Positions 1-8,975 of a stretch of DNA of 64,000 nucleotides are shown one piece after another. The position numbers and the translations under genes were made by a program. Numbering within the stretch: the first letter of the stretch is position 1; every line of letters begins with the position of its first letter. Source of the DNA: Gammaproteobacteria bacterium (GTDB taxonomy: Bacteria > Pseudomonadota > Gammaproteobacteria > Steroidobacterales > Steroidobacteraceae); NCBI GenBank assembly GCA_025359565.1, contig JANYFY010000025.1, positions 169,376-233,375 of the forward strand, given 5' to 3'. The notes under the pieces were generated by a model. The model worked only from the letters and a program-made list of their open reading frames with translations, was not told where the DNA came from and made no database searches.

Positions 1-1
1 G

Positions 2-241
2 CGGGTGGCGGGACGCATCCTTAAATGGCAACCGGGCGAAAGTTCTTTGATAGGGTGGCTGTTGCAGACCAAAGCGCTCATCATGATTATCTTTGTGAAC
101 GTACTACTCGATAAGAAAATCATCACCAATGCTACGTTTACAGCGTTGTTGTTAATGGCGGTCGGTAGCACTATGCTGACGATACCTATCGCAAACCCTA
201 AACTAATACGGCTACGCGCACTGATTTCTAAAGCGGCTTGA
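2..241 (+). CDS. Cation:proton antiporter, C-terminal end (partial)
   Basis: Reading frame open from the left edge to a TGA at 239-241, so this is the end of a gene that begins outside the window. The roughly 79 residues have two hydrophobic helices (around ALIMIIFVNVLLD and FTALLLMAVGSTMLTIPIA) and the phrase 'TNATFTALLLMAVGSTML', typical of the last two membrane segments of Kef/CPA2-type Na+/H+ or K+/H+ exchangers. The family moves cations against protons across the inner membrane. A GTG at position 5 is available but is unlikely to be the real start, because the family is over 380 residues long. Family call is moderately sure; ion and subtype are unknown. Confidence 0.65.
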   Translation, partial: RVAGRILKWQPGESSLIGWLLQTKALIMIIFVNVLLDKKIITNATFTALLLMAVGSTMLTIPIANPKLIRLRALISKAA

Positions 242-307
242 TTTCGACACTGTGCGCCGGAGTGACCAGCGCACAGACTCTCTAAATTAATGTCTTAATT
301 TACTAGG

Positions 308-649
308 CTACTTCGGCGGAATTCTCTTACTCAGAGCATTTTCCTGCTGATTTAATGTCTTCTGTTCCGATTGGGTGATGTGGCCGCCATTTTGACTGGC
401 CATGTCTCGTTCCTCCTGCCGAATTTGACGATCGTGCTTATGTAACGAAGCGGCTTGCCTTTTGGTGAGGGTTCCATTCTTTACATCCTGATGAATGCGC
501 TTGCTCTGATTGGAAAGCCGCGTATTCACTTCCTCACGTCGGGGATGATTCTTCTGAAAGGTTGTGTCGGCCGATGATATGCCCACTAAACCGACCAGCG
601 ACCCGGTAAGAGCGGCGACCGTGATGAACTTGCGTACTGAAATCAACAT
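308..649 (-). CDS. Small secreted, charged, Gln/Lys-rich protein
   Basis: A 113-residue protein with a Sec signal peptide (basic start, hydrophobic core FITVAALTGSLVGLVG, Ala-Asp cleavage near residue 28). The mature part is highly polar and predicted helical, with HPRREEVNTRLSNQ, RQIRQEERDMASQNGG and LNQQENALSKRI. Proteins with this pattern, often with the same QEERDMASQNGGHIT string, occur as uncharacterised periplasmic proteins in Burkholderia and relatives; I know of no assigned function. It stands alone between the antiporter end and the divergent MscS gene. Export is well supported; role unknown. Confidence 0.7.
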   Translation of the reverse strand: MLISVRKFITVAALTGSLVGLVGISSADTTFQKNHPRREEVNTRLSNQSKRIHQDVKNGTLTKRQAASLHKHDRQIRQEERDMASQNGGHITQSEQKTLNQQENALSKRIPPK

Positions 650-815
650 ATTAGATACCTCTTAAATGATAGCGATGTCACCCGAAGAACAACGCCCAAC
701 CAGCCCTTGGGCCTACACGTATTAAGCGACGTTAATTTAATGCCCATGAGCGCCCCCGGTTCGCTCGGCCAATCGCCTACAGGCTGCGGGTGGCAAATTG
801 TTGTAGGATCACTTT

Positions 816-2705
816 ATGCAACCAAAACATCCCATCCGTTCTACCACGATTTTCGTGACTGCGGTATTCGCTTTATTAAGTGGCGCGCATAACGCTTGCG
901 GACAAGAACCTCACCGTACCGTGTTGGCCGCTGAGCAAGTGGTGCAAATACTGGACGAGACAGTGGATTGGTACCGAACTTTGGGAACCCAGCAACAGGC
1001 CGCTGATCAACCGAGCGACTTATTAATTTTGTATGCCAATCGTCAAACCGGTGACAAAGTGATGACTTTGGCGTTTGAAATCGCTCGAGCCAACGCTGAA
1101 CTTCTAAGTAGTGAAGAAGATTCCGGTAAGAGTGATACCGAGGCTGCATCTTCGACCCAAACCATGAGTCAGGCGCAGAGTAAAGTGGATTTGCAAGTTA
1201 AGGATATTCAAACCGAAATGGACAGCGACCGTCGTTCATTAGCAACGGCGGCGGCAAGCGATAGGCCAGCACTTCAAGGAAAAATTGCCGAACTACAGGG
1301 CGAACTCGACCTTGCAAATGCACGTCACAATTTGCTCGACACGATTTCAGAATTTACTAATGGTGATAGTGCTCATAGTGCCCGGGCAAGCGCGTTGAAA
1401 CTACAAATTGACGCCATTGCTGGATCTATTCCCTCGTTGAATACAGCCACTGCAGCCGCGACCAGTAGTGTTGTCTCTATACCTACTCTCAATACCGCCC
1501 CCTCGGCTAGCAGTACCCTAGGACGCTTCGGTATCTGGGATTTAGCTTCGAATGTGATTAGGCTCTCACAGAAAATTGCGGCAATTGACGCCATTGATCA
1601 GCGCACGCTTAAGTTACAAGCTACTTTCACTACTATGCGCAATCCACCGTTAGCACAGTTAAAAATATTGTCTACGCGCGGTGATGCGTTAGCGGCGAAG
1701 GCGGATACGGTTGCTGGACCCGCCTTAAAAGCGGTACGTGATCAATTTGATACATTGGCTTGGTTGTTTAAACAGACCTCCGCCATGATCGTTCCCTTGA
1801 GTAAGGAAGGAATATTGCTGTCGCAGTACCGACATAACTTAGCCAACTGGCGCACCGCGCTCAACGCCCAATATCGTCAGGCTTGGAAAGCACTCGCGAG
1901 CCGCATAGGAATTTTCGCGGCGCTGTTGGCCCTGGTATTTGTGATGGCTGAACTCTGGCGACGCGCCGTATTCCGCTATGTGCATGACTCTCGGCGCCGC
2001 TTTCAATTGTTATTGGTGCGCAAGATAGCGCTGTGGGCTTTGGTGATCGCGATAGCCGCCTCGGCTTTCGCGAGTGAACTAGGATCCTTAGTGACCTTCG
2101 CAGGACTCATTACTGCAGGTCTCGCGGTAGCAATGCAAAGTATTTTGGTCTCAGTAGTCGGCTATTTTTTCTTAATTGGTAAATATGGGATTCGGGTCGG
2201 CGATCGAGTTCAAATTGGAACTGTGTCTGGAGAGGTCATCGAGTTGGGTCTAGTGCGTTTACACTTGATGGAACTAGACGACCGTGGTTCCCTAGGGCCG
2301 ACCGGTCGAGTGGTCGCATTCGCTAATTCAATAGTCTTTCAATCCTCGGGCGGACTATTCAAACAGATTCCAGGTGTAGATATCGCCTGGCATGACGCCA
2401 CACTGAAGCTACCGCAGGGGTGTGATACTGCAGTGGTTAAAGACCAGTTGCTCGCCGCAGTCACCGGTGTGGTCCAAGAGTACCGTGTTGAGATAGAACG
2501 CCAAAGCAAGGAAATTCAAAAGAATTCCGCTTCAAAGGCGGGCACCGAGGTCACACCGCAAGTACAGTTGCGTTTTTCTAATGATGGAGTGGAAGCACTA
2601 GTGCGCTATCCCGTCAATTTAAAACATTCAGCAGAGATCGATGAGCGGGTGTCCAGAGAGTTATCGGGGGTAATTTCAAATACGCTCAAGACACCCACGC
2701 ACTAA
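816..2705 (+). CDS. Mechanosensitive channel of the MscS family
   Basis: A 629-residue protein. It has a signal peptide ending near the Cys/Gly at residues 27-29, a long periplasmic part (about 30-350) rich in Ala/Gln with coiled-coil stretches, a membrane helix near 360-380, two or three more helices at 400-455, and then the MscS pore and beta domain. The pore region reads GLITAGLAVAMQSILVSVVG and is followed by the canonical 'GKYGIRVGDRVQIGTVSGEVIELGLV'-type beta domain, given here in shortened form (GIRVGDRVQIGTVSGEV). Such channels open on membrane tension to release solutes at hypo-osmotic shock. The large periplasmic domain puts it nearer the MscK/YbdG-like long forms than minimal MscS. 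Start chosen at ATG 816 behind a GTAGGATC ribosome site. Confidence 0.88.
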   Translation: MQPKHPIRSTTIFVTAVFALLSGAHNACGQEPHRTVLAAEQVVQILDETVDWYRTLGTQQQAADQPSDLLILYANRQTGDKVMTLAFEIARANAELLSSEEDSGKSDTEAASSTQTMSQAQSKVDLQVKDIQTEMDSDRRSLATAAASDRPALQGKIAELQGELDLANARHNLLDTISEFTNGDSAHSARASALKLQIDAIAGSIPSLNTATAAATSSVVSIPTLNTAPSASSTLGRFGIWDLASNVIRLSQKIAAIDAIDQRTLKLQATFTTMRNPPLAQLKILSTRGDALAAKADTVAGPALKAVRDQFDTLAWLFKQTSAMIVPLSKEGILLSQYRHNLANWRTALNAQYRQAWKALASRIGIFAALLALVFVMAELWRRAVFRYVHDSRRRFQLLLVRKIALWALVIAIAASAFASELGSLVTFAGLITAGLAVAMQSILVSVVGYFFLIGKYGIRVGDRVQIGTVSGEVIELGLVRLHLMELDDRGSLGPTGRVVAFANSIVFQSSGGLFKQIPGVDIAWHDATLKLPQGCDTAVVKDQLLAAVTGVVQEYRVEIERQSKEIQKNSASKAGTEVTPQVQLRFSNDGVEALVRYPVNLKHSAEIDERVSRELSGVISNTLKTPTH

Positions 2706-2730
2706 TAAGAGTTAAAAAGCTTTTCTTATT
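2704..2730. terminator. Bidirectional hairpin between convergent genes
   Basis: An inverted repeat AATAAGA (2704-2710) / TCTTATT (2724-2730) encloses the self-complementary AAAAGCTTTT. It lies exactly between the stop of the MscS gene and the stop of the TIGR03118 lipoprotein gene, which point at each other. The arms are AT-rich with T runs on both sides, as expected for a weak shared intrinsic terminator. Structure is seen; function is inferred. Confidence 0.45.
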
Positions 2731-4153
2731 TAAGATCAAGCCGACCATAACTACCATTGGCCTCATTATTTGTACCTGCCGCAAAAAACAAGGTGTTGTG
2801 AGGCTGACTGTTAGCATCATTGCCAAAGGCAATTCCCCATAGTCCCGGTGTGGCGATGGCCGTCCCGCTGGCATTATTCACGCTACCGATGAAAATGCCG
2901 GTGGCTGAGTCATAACCATTGATCTTACCGTCACCAAAATTGCCGATCAGCAAGGCATTGCTGAGGCTACCAAAATCTGTCGGTGCCAAGGCAATACCCC
3001 AGGGAGCGTTAAGCGCGCCCCCCGCAATCAATTGTTTTATCAATTTTCCGTTGGTGTCATAGATATCCACATAACCCAAACCGGGACCGTTACTGTTATC
3101 GTGTTGGGCGGGCGCTATTTGTTGCGCGTAGCTTACGTAAATTTGCGTGGCACCCGATGCACCGTTGGCGATGGCTTGAATACCGAAGGGGGCATAGCCG
3201 GCCGGGATAGTGGTGTCAGTAAAGGTGAACGCCGTGGCGGAAGTCGCCTGTTTAGTGAAGTCGGCGGCAAATACGTCAATTTTGGTGTTGTGAAAATCGG
3301 CGGCATATAGAAAATAATTGGCACCATTCTTAGCAATCGCTAAACCCTTGTAAACGGCACCACCGCTATCTGTATACATAGTTATCGCATGCGCGGGATC
3401 CACTGCCCCCGACCAGCCGGCAATCTGGCCGCCCTCGCCATCATATATAAAATTCGCCGCTCCCGACTTGCCACCGGCCGTCACCGTGAAATCCGTGCTG
3501 TTGGTGCTGGTATTAAACACAATGCCAGTAGGATCAAATGCCACCCCACCTCCGCTCGCCGCGAAGCTCACGACCAGCGGCGTGGGTGGTTGTTGCGGTA
3601 TACCCGCACCGTCGTAAAGAGTCGAGGTTTCAGTATGATTATTGGCAACCCAAGCAAAGAATGGGCCAGCCGGTATGGCTATTCCCCAAGGATTGACCAA
3701 ATTAACATCAATATGGGCTGGCGTAGCGGCCGTGGTATCGCCCACCAAATTCGTCAGCGTAAACGCGCTGGCCGGATTGACAGTCAACATAGCCGAAGCG
3801 GTGGTGCTGCCACCACCACCATACGCATTACCGGTCGTCGTGCAAGTCAGGGTATAAGTGGCGGCTCCGCTGGTCGCGGGAGTAACGCTACTCGATCCCG
3901 ACACCGTCTGCGCGCCAGTCCATCCGCCACTGGCGGTGCAACTGCTGCCGGCGCTGGAACTCCAGGTAAGCTTGGCGCTCTGTCCGAGAGTAATTGCAGT
4001 CGGAGCTACCGTAAGGGTGATCATCGGTGCAGGCGTAGGAGTTCCTCCTCCGCCTCCGCCTCCGCCCCCATAGCCACCTCCACCGCAGCTCACCCCAAGA
4101 ATGGCGCACAAGATACCGATCACGCCTTTCGCTGCGATAACAGGGCTACGCAT
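2726..4153 (-). CDS. TIGR03118-family lipoprotein with Ig-like domain
   Basis: About 475 residues. Start set at ATG 4153 because a clear AGGAG lies eight bases upstream; a longer frame reaches 4171. The N-terminus has a hydrophobic stretch ending in a lipobox-like GVSC, then an extreme glycine run (GGGGYGGGGGGGGG), a small Ig/PKD-like domain (about 45-130, ITLGQSAKLTWSSS) and a beta-propeller-like TIGR03118 domain: NPWGIAIPAGPFFAWVANN, FLYAADFHNTKIDVF, LNAPWGIALAPTDFGSL, NALLIGNFGDG. The family is exported and widespread in soil proteobacteria without a known biochemical role. It stands alone, convergent with MscS. Confidence 0.8.
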   Translation of the reverse strand: MRSPVIAAKGVIGILCAILGVSCGGGGYGGGGGGGGGTPTPAPMITLTVAPTAITLGQSAKLTWSSSAGSSCTASGGWTGAQTVSGSSSVTPATSGAATYTLTCTTTGNAYGGGGSTTASAMLTVNPASAFTLTNLVGDTTAATPAHIDVNLVNPWGIAIPAGPFFAWVANNHTETSTLYDGAGIPQQPPTPLVVSFAASGGGVAFDPTGIVFNTSTNSTDFTVTAGGKSGAANFIYDGEGGQIAGWSGAVDPAHAITMYTDSGGAVYKGLAIAKNGANYFLYAADFHNTKIDVFAADFTKQATSATAFTFTDTTIPAGYAPFGIQAIANGASGATQIYVSYAQQIAPAQHDNSNGPGLGYVDIYDTNGKLIKQLIAGGALNAPWGIALAPTDFGSLSNALLIGNFGDGKINGYDSATGIFIGSVNNASGTAIATPGLWGIAFGNDANSQPHNTLFFAAGTNNEANGSYGRLDLK

Positions 4154-4256
4154 GTTTACTCTCCTGGACACGGAAATCGTGTCTCAATAGGAGTAAGTGC
4201 CTATTCTTCGCAGAATGGTTTAATCCACTCTCACTGAGGTTAAATTCAACTGAGTT

Positions 4257-5075
4257 TTAATACGGCGAATCGCTGGGGGACTTTTGCACGCTATCAGGGG
4301 ACTTTGTGAATTCTTTGAAAGCATCCACCAAGTCCCGCGCGGATTTAACCAGAAGTGTGGTGTCCACGCCTACTGCGACAAACAGCGCGCCTAATTTTAA
4401 ATAGTGCGCTGCGGTCTTTCGATCACTCGTGAGGGTGCCCGCCGCCTTGCCTAGCTTTCTGACGGTGGCGATGCCCCGTTCAATGGCCTCGGTGACTTTC
4501 GGATCGGATGGTTTTCCTAATAAACCCATGGTGGCCGATAAATCAGCGGGTCCGAAGAACACGCCGTCGATTCCCTCCACTTGGGTAATGTCAGCAAGAT
4601 TTCCCATCGCAGTTACAGACTCGACTTGCGCAATTACGCACATTTGCTCATCGGCCTTAACGAGGTAGTCATCGATCTGATTCCAACGTGAGGCGCGTGC
4701 AAGAGCGCTTCCTACACCGCGTATGCCGCGAGTCGGATAGCGCGTTGCCGCTACTACATGCACCGCCTGTTCAGCCGTCTCCACCATTGGAACTAGCAAG
4801 GTTTGTACTCCACCATCCAAATACTGCTTTATAAGTTCCGCATCACCAGACACGGGTCGCACTACAGCCTGTGTGCTGTAAGGTGCCATCGCTTGTAGTT
4901 GAGGCAATACGCTGCGCGGATCGTTCGGTGCATGCTCAGCGTCTATACATAGCCAGTCGAAACCAGTGCTTGCCAGTAGCTCTGTTACGTAAGCATTCGA
5001 TAACCCCGCCCAAAGGCCGATTTGAGGTCGACCCGTTAAGAGGGCCTGCTTGAAAGTATTGGTGGGGATTTTCAT
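4257..5075 (-). CDS. hpaI: 4-hydroxy-2-oxoheptanedioate aldolase
   Basis: A 272-residue class II (metal-dependent) pyruvate aldolase of the HpcH/HpaI family. It cleaves 4-hydroxy-2-oxoheptane-1,7-dioate to pyruvate and succinate semialdehyde, the last step of homoprotocatechuate degradation. Visible signatures: [17 protein letters not shown] at the N-terminus, [13 protein letters not shown] with the general-base His, [10 protein letters not shown] with the metal-binding Glu, and [13 protein letters not shown] with the metal-binding Asp. Length matches E. coli HpaI (about 262) plus a polar tail ([15 protein letters not shown]). It is the last gene of the hpa operon. A degraded paralogue lies at 52496-52935. 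High confidence. Confidence 0.93.
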   Translation of the reverse strand: MKIPTNTFKQALLTGRPQIGLWAGLSNAYVTELLASTGFDWLCIDAEHAPNDPRSVLPQLQAMAPYSTQAVVRPVSGDAELIKQYLDGGVQTLLVPMVETAEQAVHVVAATRYPTRGIRGVGSALARASRWNQIDDYLVKADEQMCVIAQVESVTAMGNLADITQVEGIDGVFFGPADLSATMGLLGKPSDPKVTEAIERGIATVRKLGKAAGTLTSDRKTAAHYLKLGALFVAVGVDTTLLVKSARDLVDAFKEFTKSPDSVQKSPSDSPY

Positions 5076-5102
5076 AGGTTCCTCCGATCAGACCAAAGTA
5101 AA

Positions 5103-5906
5103 CTAGATAAACCGTAACGAGATATTCCCAAGCGGACCGTAGTCGGCATGCAAAACATCTCCTCGTACCGCAGGTGTGGGCCGTGTGAACGAACCGCTGA
5201 GGACAATATCGCCTGCATTAAGTTCTTCGCCATGCGATGCAATTTTATTGGCCAGCCATGCGACACCCGCAGCCGGGTGATTGAGCACCGCGGCGGCAAG
5301 TCCGGTCTCTTCAATCACACTATTCTTATAAAGCATCGCACCCACCCAGCGTGGATCAATGGAATCTGGCCTGACCGGGCGGCCACCCAGCACTACGCCT
5401 GCGTTGGCCGCAAAATCAGCGATTGTGTCAAATACTTTACGCATCGCCTTGGTATCTCGGTCGAATTGCTCAATTCGAGCGTCAATTATTTCTAAAGCAG
5501 GTGTGATGTACTCGGTAGCCTTCAACACGTCAAAAAGCGTTACGCCGGGACCTTTTAGCGGTGCGCGCAATACAAACGCCAGCTCGACTTCAACCCGCGG
5601 TGCGATAAATTGCTCGATTGAAATATCGCTACCTGTTTCAAAGAACATATCATCCATTAAAGGCGCATAGTCAGGCTCGGTGATTTGGGACGCCATTTGC
5701 ATGGCACGCGAAGTAAGACCAATTTTCCGTCCTCGGATTTGTCGCCCGTCTGCGATCTCAAATTTAACCCATTCGATTTGAATGGCATATCCATCCTCAA
5801 TGGTCATATGAGGATATTCGCTGGAAAAATGTCTGAGTGGAGTTCGACTCTTGCGGGCATCGTAGAGTCGCTTTGCCAAGGAGCGGGTGATTTCTGGGGA
5901 TAGCAT
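5103..5906 (-). CDS. hpaH: 2-oxo-hept-4-ene-1,7-dioate hydratase
   Basis: A 267-residue hydratase of the fumarylacetoacetase-like fold (MhpD/HpaH group). It adds water to 2-oxohept-4-ene-1,7-dioate, giving the HpaI substrate. Motifs: [42 protein letters not shown] and ALEIIDARI, with the metal-binding acidic residues in [18 protein letters not shown] is near the end. Spacing to hpaI is 27 bases, same strand. The length equals E. coli HpaH. Position between the isomerase and aldolase genes matches reaction order. Confidence 0.93.
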   Translation of the reverse strand: MLSPEITRSLAKRLYDARKSRTPLRHFSSEYPHMTIEDGYAIQIEWVKFEIADGRQIRGRKIGLTSRAMQMASQITEPDYAPLMDDMFFETGSDISIEQFIAPRVEVELAFVLRAPLKGPGVTLFDVLKATEYITPALEIIDARIEQFDRDTKAMRKVFDTIADFAANAGVVLGGRPVRPDSIDPRWVGAMLYKNSVIEETGLAAAVLNHPAAGVAWLANKIASHGEELNAGDIVLSGSFTRPTPAVRGDVLHADYGPLGNISLRFI

Positions 5907-5929
5907 GAAAATCTCTTGTTACGCGATAC

Positions 5930-6334
5930 TTAAGGCTTCTTGAAACGGGTGTGCAAATTATTGTGTTTCCAAGTGCCAACCTCGCTGAATTCGTTGAGTT
6001 CCAGGGAGAGGGCCAATCCCTGGACGGCGTAGCTTTCCGCAAAATGGGCTTTCATGAGCTCGAATAGGCCGTTAGCAGTAGCGTCTTTTGCAATTTGGCT
6101 TCTTCCTGCGCCAATTTTTAAGTTTGCATGGACAAATCCGGCAGCTGCATCGCTCCCGTCCGCGATACAAAAATCCTCGCAGGGCAACGCACGTACTCGG
6201 ATACCGCCAGGGGGAAATAGGGCTATTCCTTCAACGCGTAAATTCATCATAAATTGGGCGAGCTTACGGCACAGCTCTGGGAAGCGCCCTAAATGACGTA
6301 AATTGCCGCTGTATTCCAACGTCATATGCGACAT
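5930..6334 (-). CDS. hpaF: 5-carboxymethyl-2-hydroxymuconate delta-isomerase (catalytic Pro replaced)
   Basis: 134 residues, PF02962-like CHMI of the tautomerase superfamily. It converts 5-carboxymethyl-2-hydroxymuconate to its oxo isomer. Recognisable from MSHMTLEYSGNL, GIRVRALPCEDFCIADG, FVHANLKIGAGRS, and FELMKAHFAE, compared with the E. coli FVHMTLKIGAGRS and FELIKTHFA. Oddity: the family uses the amino-terminal proline exposed after Met removal as catalytic base (MPH...), whereas this gene reads Met-Ser-His (codon TCG for the usual CCN). Either the enzyme is impaired, another residue serves, or the base is a sequencing change. It lies 23 bases upstream of hpaH in the operon. Confidence 0.88.
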   Translation of the reverse strand: MSHMTLEYSGNLRHLGRFPELCRKLAQFMMNLRVEGIALFPPGGIRVRALPCEDFCIADGSDAAAGFVHANLKIGAGRSQIAKDATANGLFELMKAHFAESYAVQGLALSLELNEFSEVGTWKHNNLHTRFKKP

Positions 6335-6348
6335 CTAAATTCCTCGAT

Positions 6349-7170
6349 TCACTCGGTAATGGTCATCGTGGCAATCGTACAGCCCACGGCAAATATCGGA
6401 ATGGGCTGATAGAAATGGACAGACCCTAAGCCTTTGGCGGCGGCCGAAACGCTGATGAAGGTGCGGATCTCGAAACCACCCTGACCGGCCTCTCGATAGG
6501 TATCCGTATCGTTATAGGCTAGAAGAGCAGCCTTATTATTTGCAGACCAACTTCTTAAAAATTCGCGATCCCAAGTTTCATTAATCTTGCCTGAGTCGGG
6601 CGTGGCAGGCCAATGCGATATACCACCGGTGCCTAGAATCGCTATCCGCTCGGAGCAGGTATCAGCTGCTCGCCGCAGAGCCTCGCCGAATGCCCAGGCG
6701 CGATGTAATGGCGTTAAAGGAGGTCCCTGGCAATTAATATTCATAGGGACTATCGTAAGATCATAGTCCGGGGTCAAAAAATGCAGTGGCACCATGATGC
6801 CATGATCGAATTTCCACTCCTCGGCGTACGCAATATCAACGCTTTGCATAATTTCTTGGATTAGGCGTCTAGAAAGGTCTGCATTGCCGGGAACGCTGGT
6901 GCGTGCAATCCCAAGCCACTGAGGATCTTCGATAGGTCCCTCGTATCGATCGGCCATACCGATGGCGAAAGAGGGCATATTACTCATAAAGAAGTTAGCG
7001 AAGTGTTCTGCGGCTATGACGACGAGTGCATCCGGACGGCTAGCCTTGAGTTGCTCGGACATGCTACGGTAAGCTGCATGTAGGCTTTTTACGGCAGTGG
7101 GCTCTGCCATATGGGCTCGACCAGTAATACCGGGTGCATGGCTGCAAATGCCGGCAAAAACCAAGCTCAT
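6349..7170 (-). CDS. Extradiol dioxygenase catalytic (beta) subunit, LigB type
   Basis: 273 residues of the class III extradiol dioxygenase superfamily (LigB fold). Expected Fe(II) ligands are visible: the N-terminal His in GICSHAPGI and the second His in VIAAEHFANFF. ILGTGGISHWPATP supplies the late His used in catalysis. By position between hpaE and hpaF it should cleave homoprotocatechuate (3,4-dihydroxyphenylacetate) at the 2,3 bond. The sequence resembles protocatechuate 4,5-dioxygenase/gallate-type beta subunits more than the single-chain E. coli HpaD, and the preceding gene encodes a LigA-like small subunit. The ATG overlaps that gene's stop (ATGA). Substrate is inferred from context. 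Confidence 0.87.
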   Translation of the reverse strand: MSLVFAGICSHAPGITGRAHMAEPTAVKSLHAAYRSMSEQLKASRPDALVVIAAEHFANFFMSNMPSFAIGMADRYEGPIEDPQWLGIARTSVPGNADLSRRLIQEIMQSVDIAYAEEWKFDHGIMVPLHFLTPDYDLTIVPMNINCQGPPLTPLHRAWAFGEALRRAADTCSERIAILGTGGISHWPATPDSGKINETWDREFLRSWSANNKAALLAYNDTDTYREAGQGGFEIRTFISVSAAAKGLGSVHFYQPIPIFAVGCTIATMTITE

Positions 7171-7493
7171 ATGTTAGCTACTTTTTCGTTCAAGTCAGTG
7201 GTCATGGCATAAATGCCAGCACGTACCGCACCATGCTGAGTTACGCCATTACGCATGGCCGCAATGTATTCAGGCCACGGCATGCCAAGATAAGCGGCAT
7301 AGTGCATGAGTAATTGTCCGTTAGCCCCTAGGACATAAATTAAACCAATATTGTGAGTCTCAATTGCGGCACGTTCCTCGCGCGTTAGATCGTATCGATC
7401 TAGAACATTGCCGGGTGCAGAGCGAAATAGCGCTTGTACGCCCGGATCACGGTTGAGGTCAAAGAGAAATTTCTGCATCGAGTACAGACTCAT
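7167..7493 (-). CDS. Extradiol dioxygenase small (alpha) subunit, LigA type
   Basis: 108 residues with the LigA (PF07746) helical fold: MQKFLFDLNRDPGVQALF, RYDLTREERAAIETHNIG, LYVLGANGQLL-like (IYVLGANGQLLMHYAAYLG) and WPEYIAAMRNG. In LigAB enzymes this subunit caps the active site of LigB. Start set at ATG 7493, whose ATGA overlaps the stop of hpaE; an upstream frame to 7574 runs inside hpaE and is unlikely. It overlaps the catalytic-subunit gene by ATGA too, so the three are probably translationally coupled. Standard hpa clusters do not need such a subunit, which is why it matters here. Confidence 0.87.
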   Translation of the reverse strand: MSLYSMQKFLFDLNRDPGVQALFRSAPGNVLDRYDLTREERAAIETHNIGLIYVLGANGQLLMHYAAYLGMPWPEYIAAMRNGVTQHGAVRAGIYAMTTDLNEKVANI

Positions 7494-8953
7494 AAAGTTC
7501 CCCAGCGTGGGATGTGATGCGAGCCCAAGCTTACGCAAATGTTTTTGGGCTCCAAAAATACTTCGTAACTCCAAGTGCCGCCTTCGCGACCCGTTCCTGA
7601 TCCCTTAGTGCCACCGAACGGTTGACGCAGGTCGCGCACGTTTTGGCTGTTGACGAAGCACATGCCGGCTTCGATGGCGGCTGCGACCCGATGGGCGCGA
7701 CCGATGTTCTCGCTCCAAACATAACTACTTAAGCCGTATTGAATATCATTGGCCTTAGCAATAGCGTCGGCTTCGTCTTTGAAGGAAATGAGGCAGGCTA
7801 CAGGTCCAAAAATCTCCTCTTGTGCGATTCGCATGGAATTGTTCACGTCAGCAAAAACCGTGGGCGCGAGGAAATTCCCTGCCATAAATTTGCTGGGCAG
7901 CGTGGGGGTGCTCACTCCGCCGCACAGTATCGTGGCACCTTCCTCAAGGCCTAAGTCAATATAGCTACGGACTTTGTCGAGATGAGCCTTGCTAATCATC
8001 GGGCCAATGATAGTTTTTTCATGCAGCGGATCGCCCACACTAATACGTTGCGCACGCTCAACAAATTGTTGTACGAAGTCTGTGTAAATTGATTGTTGGA
8101 TTAGAATGCGTGAACCCGCTGTGCAGCGTTCGCCATTGTTAGAGAAGATCATGAAGAGGGCGGCATCAAGCGCGCGCGGCAAATCAGCGTCACCAAAAAT
8201 TACGAACGGGCTCTTGCCACCGAGTTCCATTGAAAATTTCTTAAGGCCCGCCGTTTTAACGATACGATTGCCGGTGATCGTGGAGCCAGTAAAAGAGATG
8301 GCTCGTACGTCGGGGTGCGCGCACAAGGGTTCGCCGACTTCGGTGCCGAAACCGTGGACGATATTGAGCACACCCGGTGGAATTCCGGCTTCCATGGCGA
8401 GCTCACCCAAGCGAGAGGCGGTCAGCGGTGATAGTTCGCTCATTTTTAAGACTGCGGTATTACCGAAAGCAAGCGCGGGAGCCACTTTCCAGGTGGAAGT
8501 CATGAAGGGTACGTTCCAGGGCGAAATGAGGGCGCAAACTCCTACCGGTTTAAATAGCGTGTAGTTTAGATGCGTAGGCGTGGGGTAGGTGTGCCCATCC
8601 ACTCGGACGCACATTTCAGCGAAATAGTGAAAATTATCGGCGGAGCGGGGGATTAATTGTTTACTAGTCTGAGAAATGACTTGGCCAGTATCCTCGGTTT
8701 CAGTTTTCGCGATTTCGGACACTTTGCTGGCAATGAGGTCACCCAATCTATGCAATAGTTTTGCGCGCTCAGTTGCGGGTGTTCCTGCCCATGCTGGGAA
8801 AGCGGCTTGGGCGGCGGCTACCGCGGCCACGACTTCGTGAGCACCGCCGCGTGCCACCTCGGCCAAGGTTGACTGCGTGGCAGGATTTATGGACTCGAAG
8901 TAGTCGCGACTTTTGACTTCCTTACCGTTGATTAAATGCTGAATTTGCAACAT
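7490..8953 (-). CDS. hpaE: 5-carboxymethyl-2-hydroxymuconate semialdehyde dehydrogenase
   Basis: 487 residues, NAD-dependent aldehyde dehydrogenase superfamily. It oxidises the ring-fission semialdehyde to 5-carboxymethyl-2-hydroxymuconate. Signatures: SPWNVPFMTSTWKVAPALAF, FTGSTITGNRIV (nucleotide loop), MELGGKSPFVIFGDADLPRA with the catalytic Glu, and NNGERCTAGSRILIQ with the catalytic Cys. The C-terminal NVRDLRQPFGGTKGSGTGREGG is typical of HpaE/XylG. The gene sits 22 bases after hpaG2 and overlaps the LigA-like gene. High confidence from sequence and order. Confidence 0.93.
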   Translation of the reverse strand: MLQIQHLINGKEVKSRDYFESINPATQSTLAEVARGGAHEVVAAVAAAQAAFPAWAGTPATERAKLLHRLGDLIASKVSEIAKTETEDTGQVISQTSKQLIPRSADNFHYFAEMCVRVDGHTYPTPTHLNYTLFKPVGVCALISPWNVPFMTSTWKVAPALAFGNTAVLKMSELSPLTASRLGELAMEAGIPPGVLNIVHGFGTEVGEPLCAHPDVRAISFTGSTITGNRIVKTAGLKKFSMELGGKSPFVIFGDADLPRALDAALFMIFSNNGERCTAGSRILIQQSIYTDFVQQFVERAQRISVGDPLHEKTIIGPMISKAHLDKVRSYIDLGLEEGATILCGGVSTPTLPSKFMAGNFLAPTVFADVNNSMRIAQEEIFGPVACLISFKDEADAIAKANDIQYGLSSYVWSENIGRAHRVAAAIEAGMCFVNSQNVRDLRQPFGGTKGSGTGREGGTWSYEVFLEPKNICVSLGSHHIPRWGTL

Positions 8954-8975
8954 AGATGACCTTCAACCTCGGCGC

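Noticed and set aside
707..892. Short plus-strand frame before the MscS gene
   Set aside because: Overlaps the MscS start in another frame, has no ribosome site and no recognisable content.
3389..4237. Long plus-strand frame of 282 codons
   Set aside because: Exact antisense of the TIGR03118 lipoprotein gene; Arg/Ser-rich composition typical of a shadow frame.
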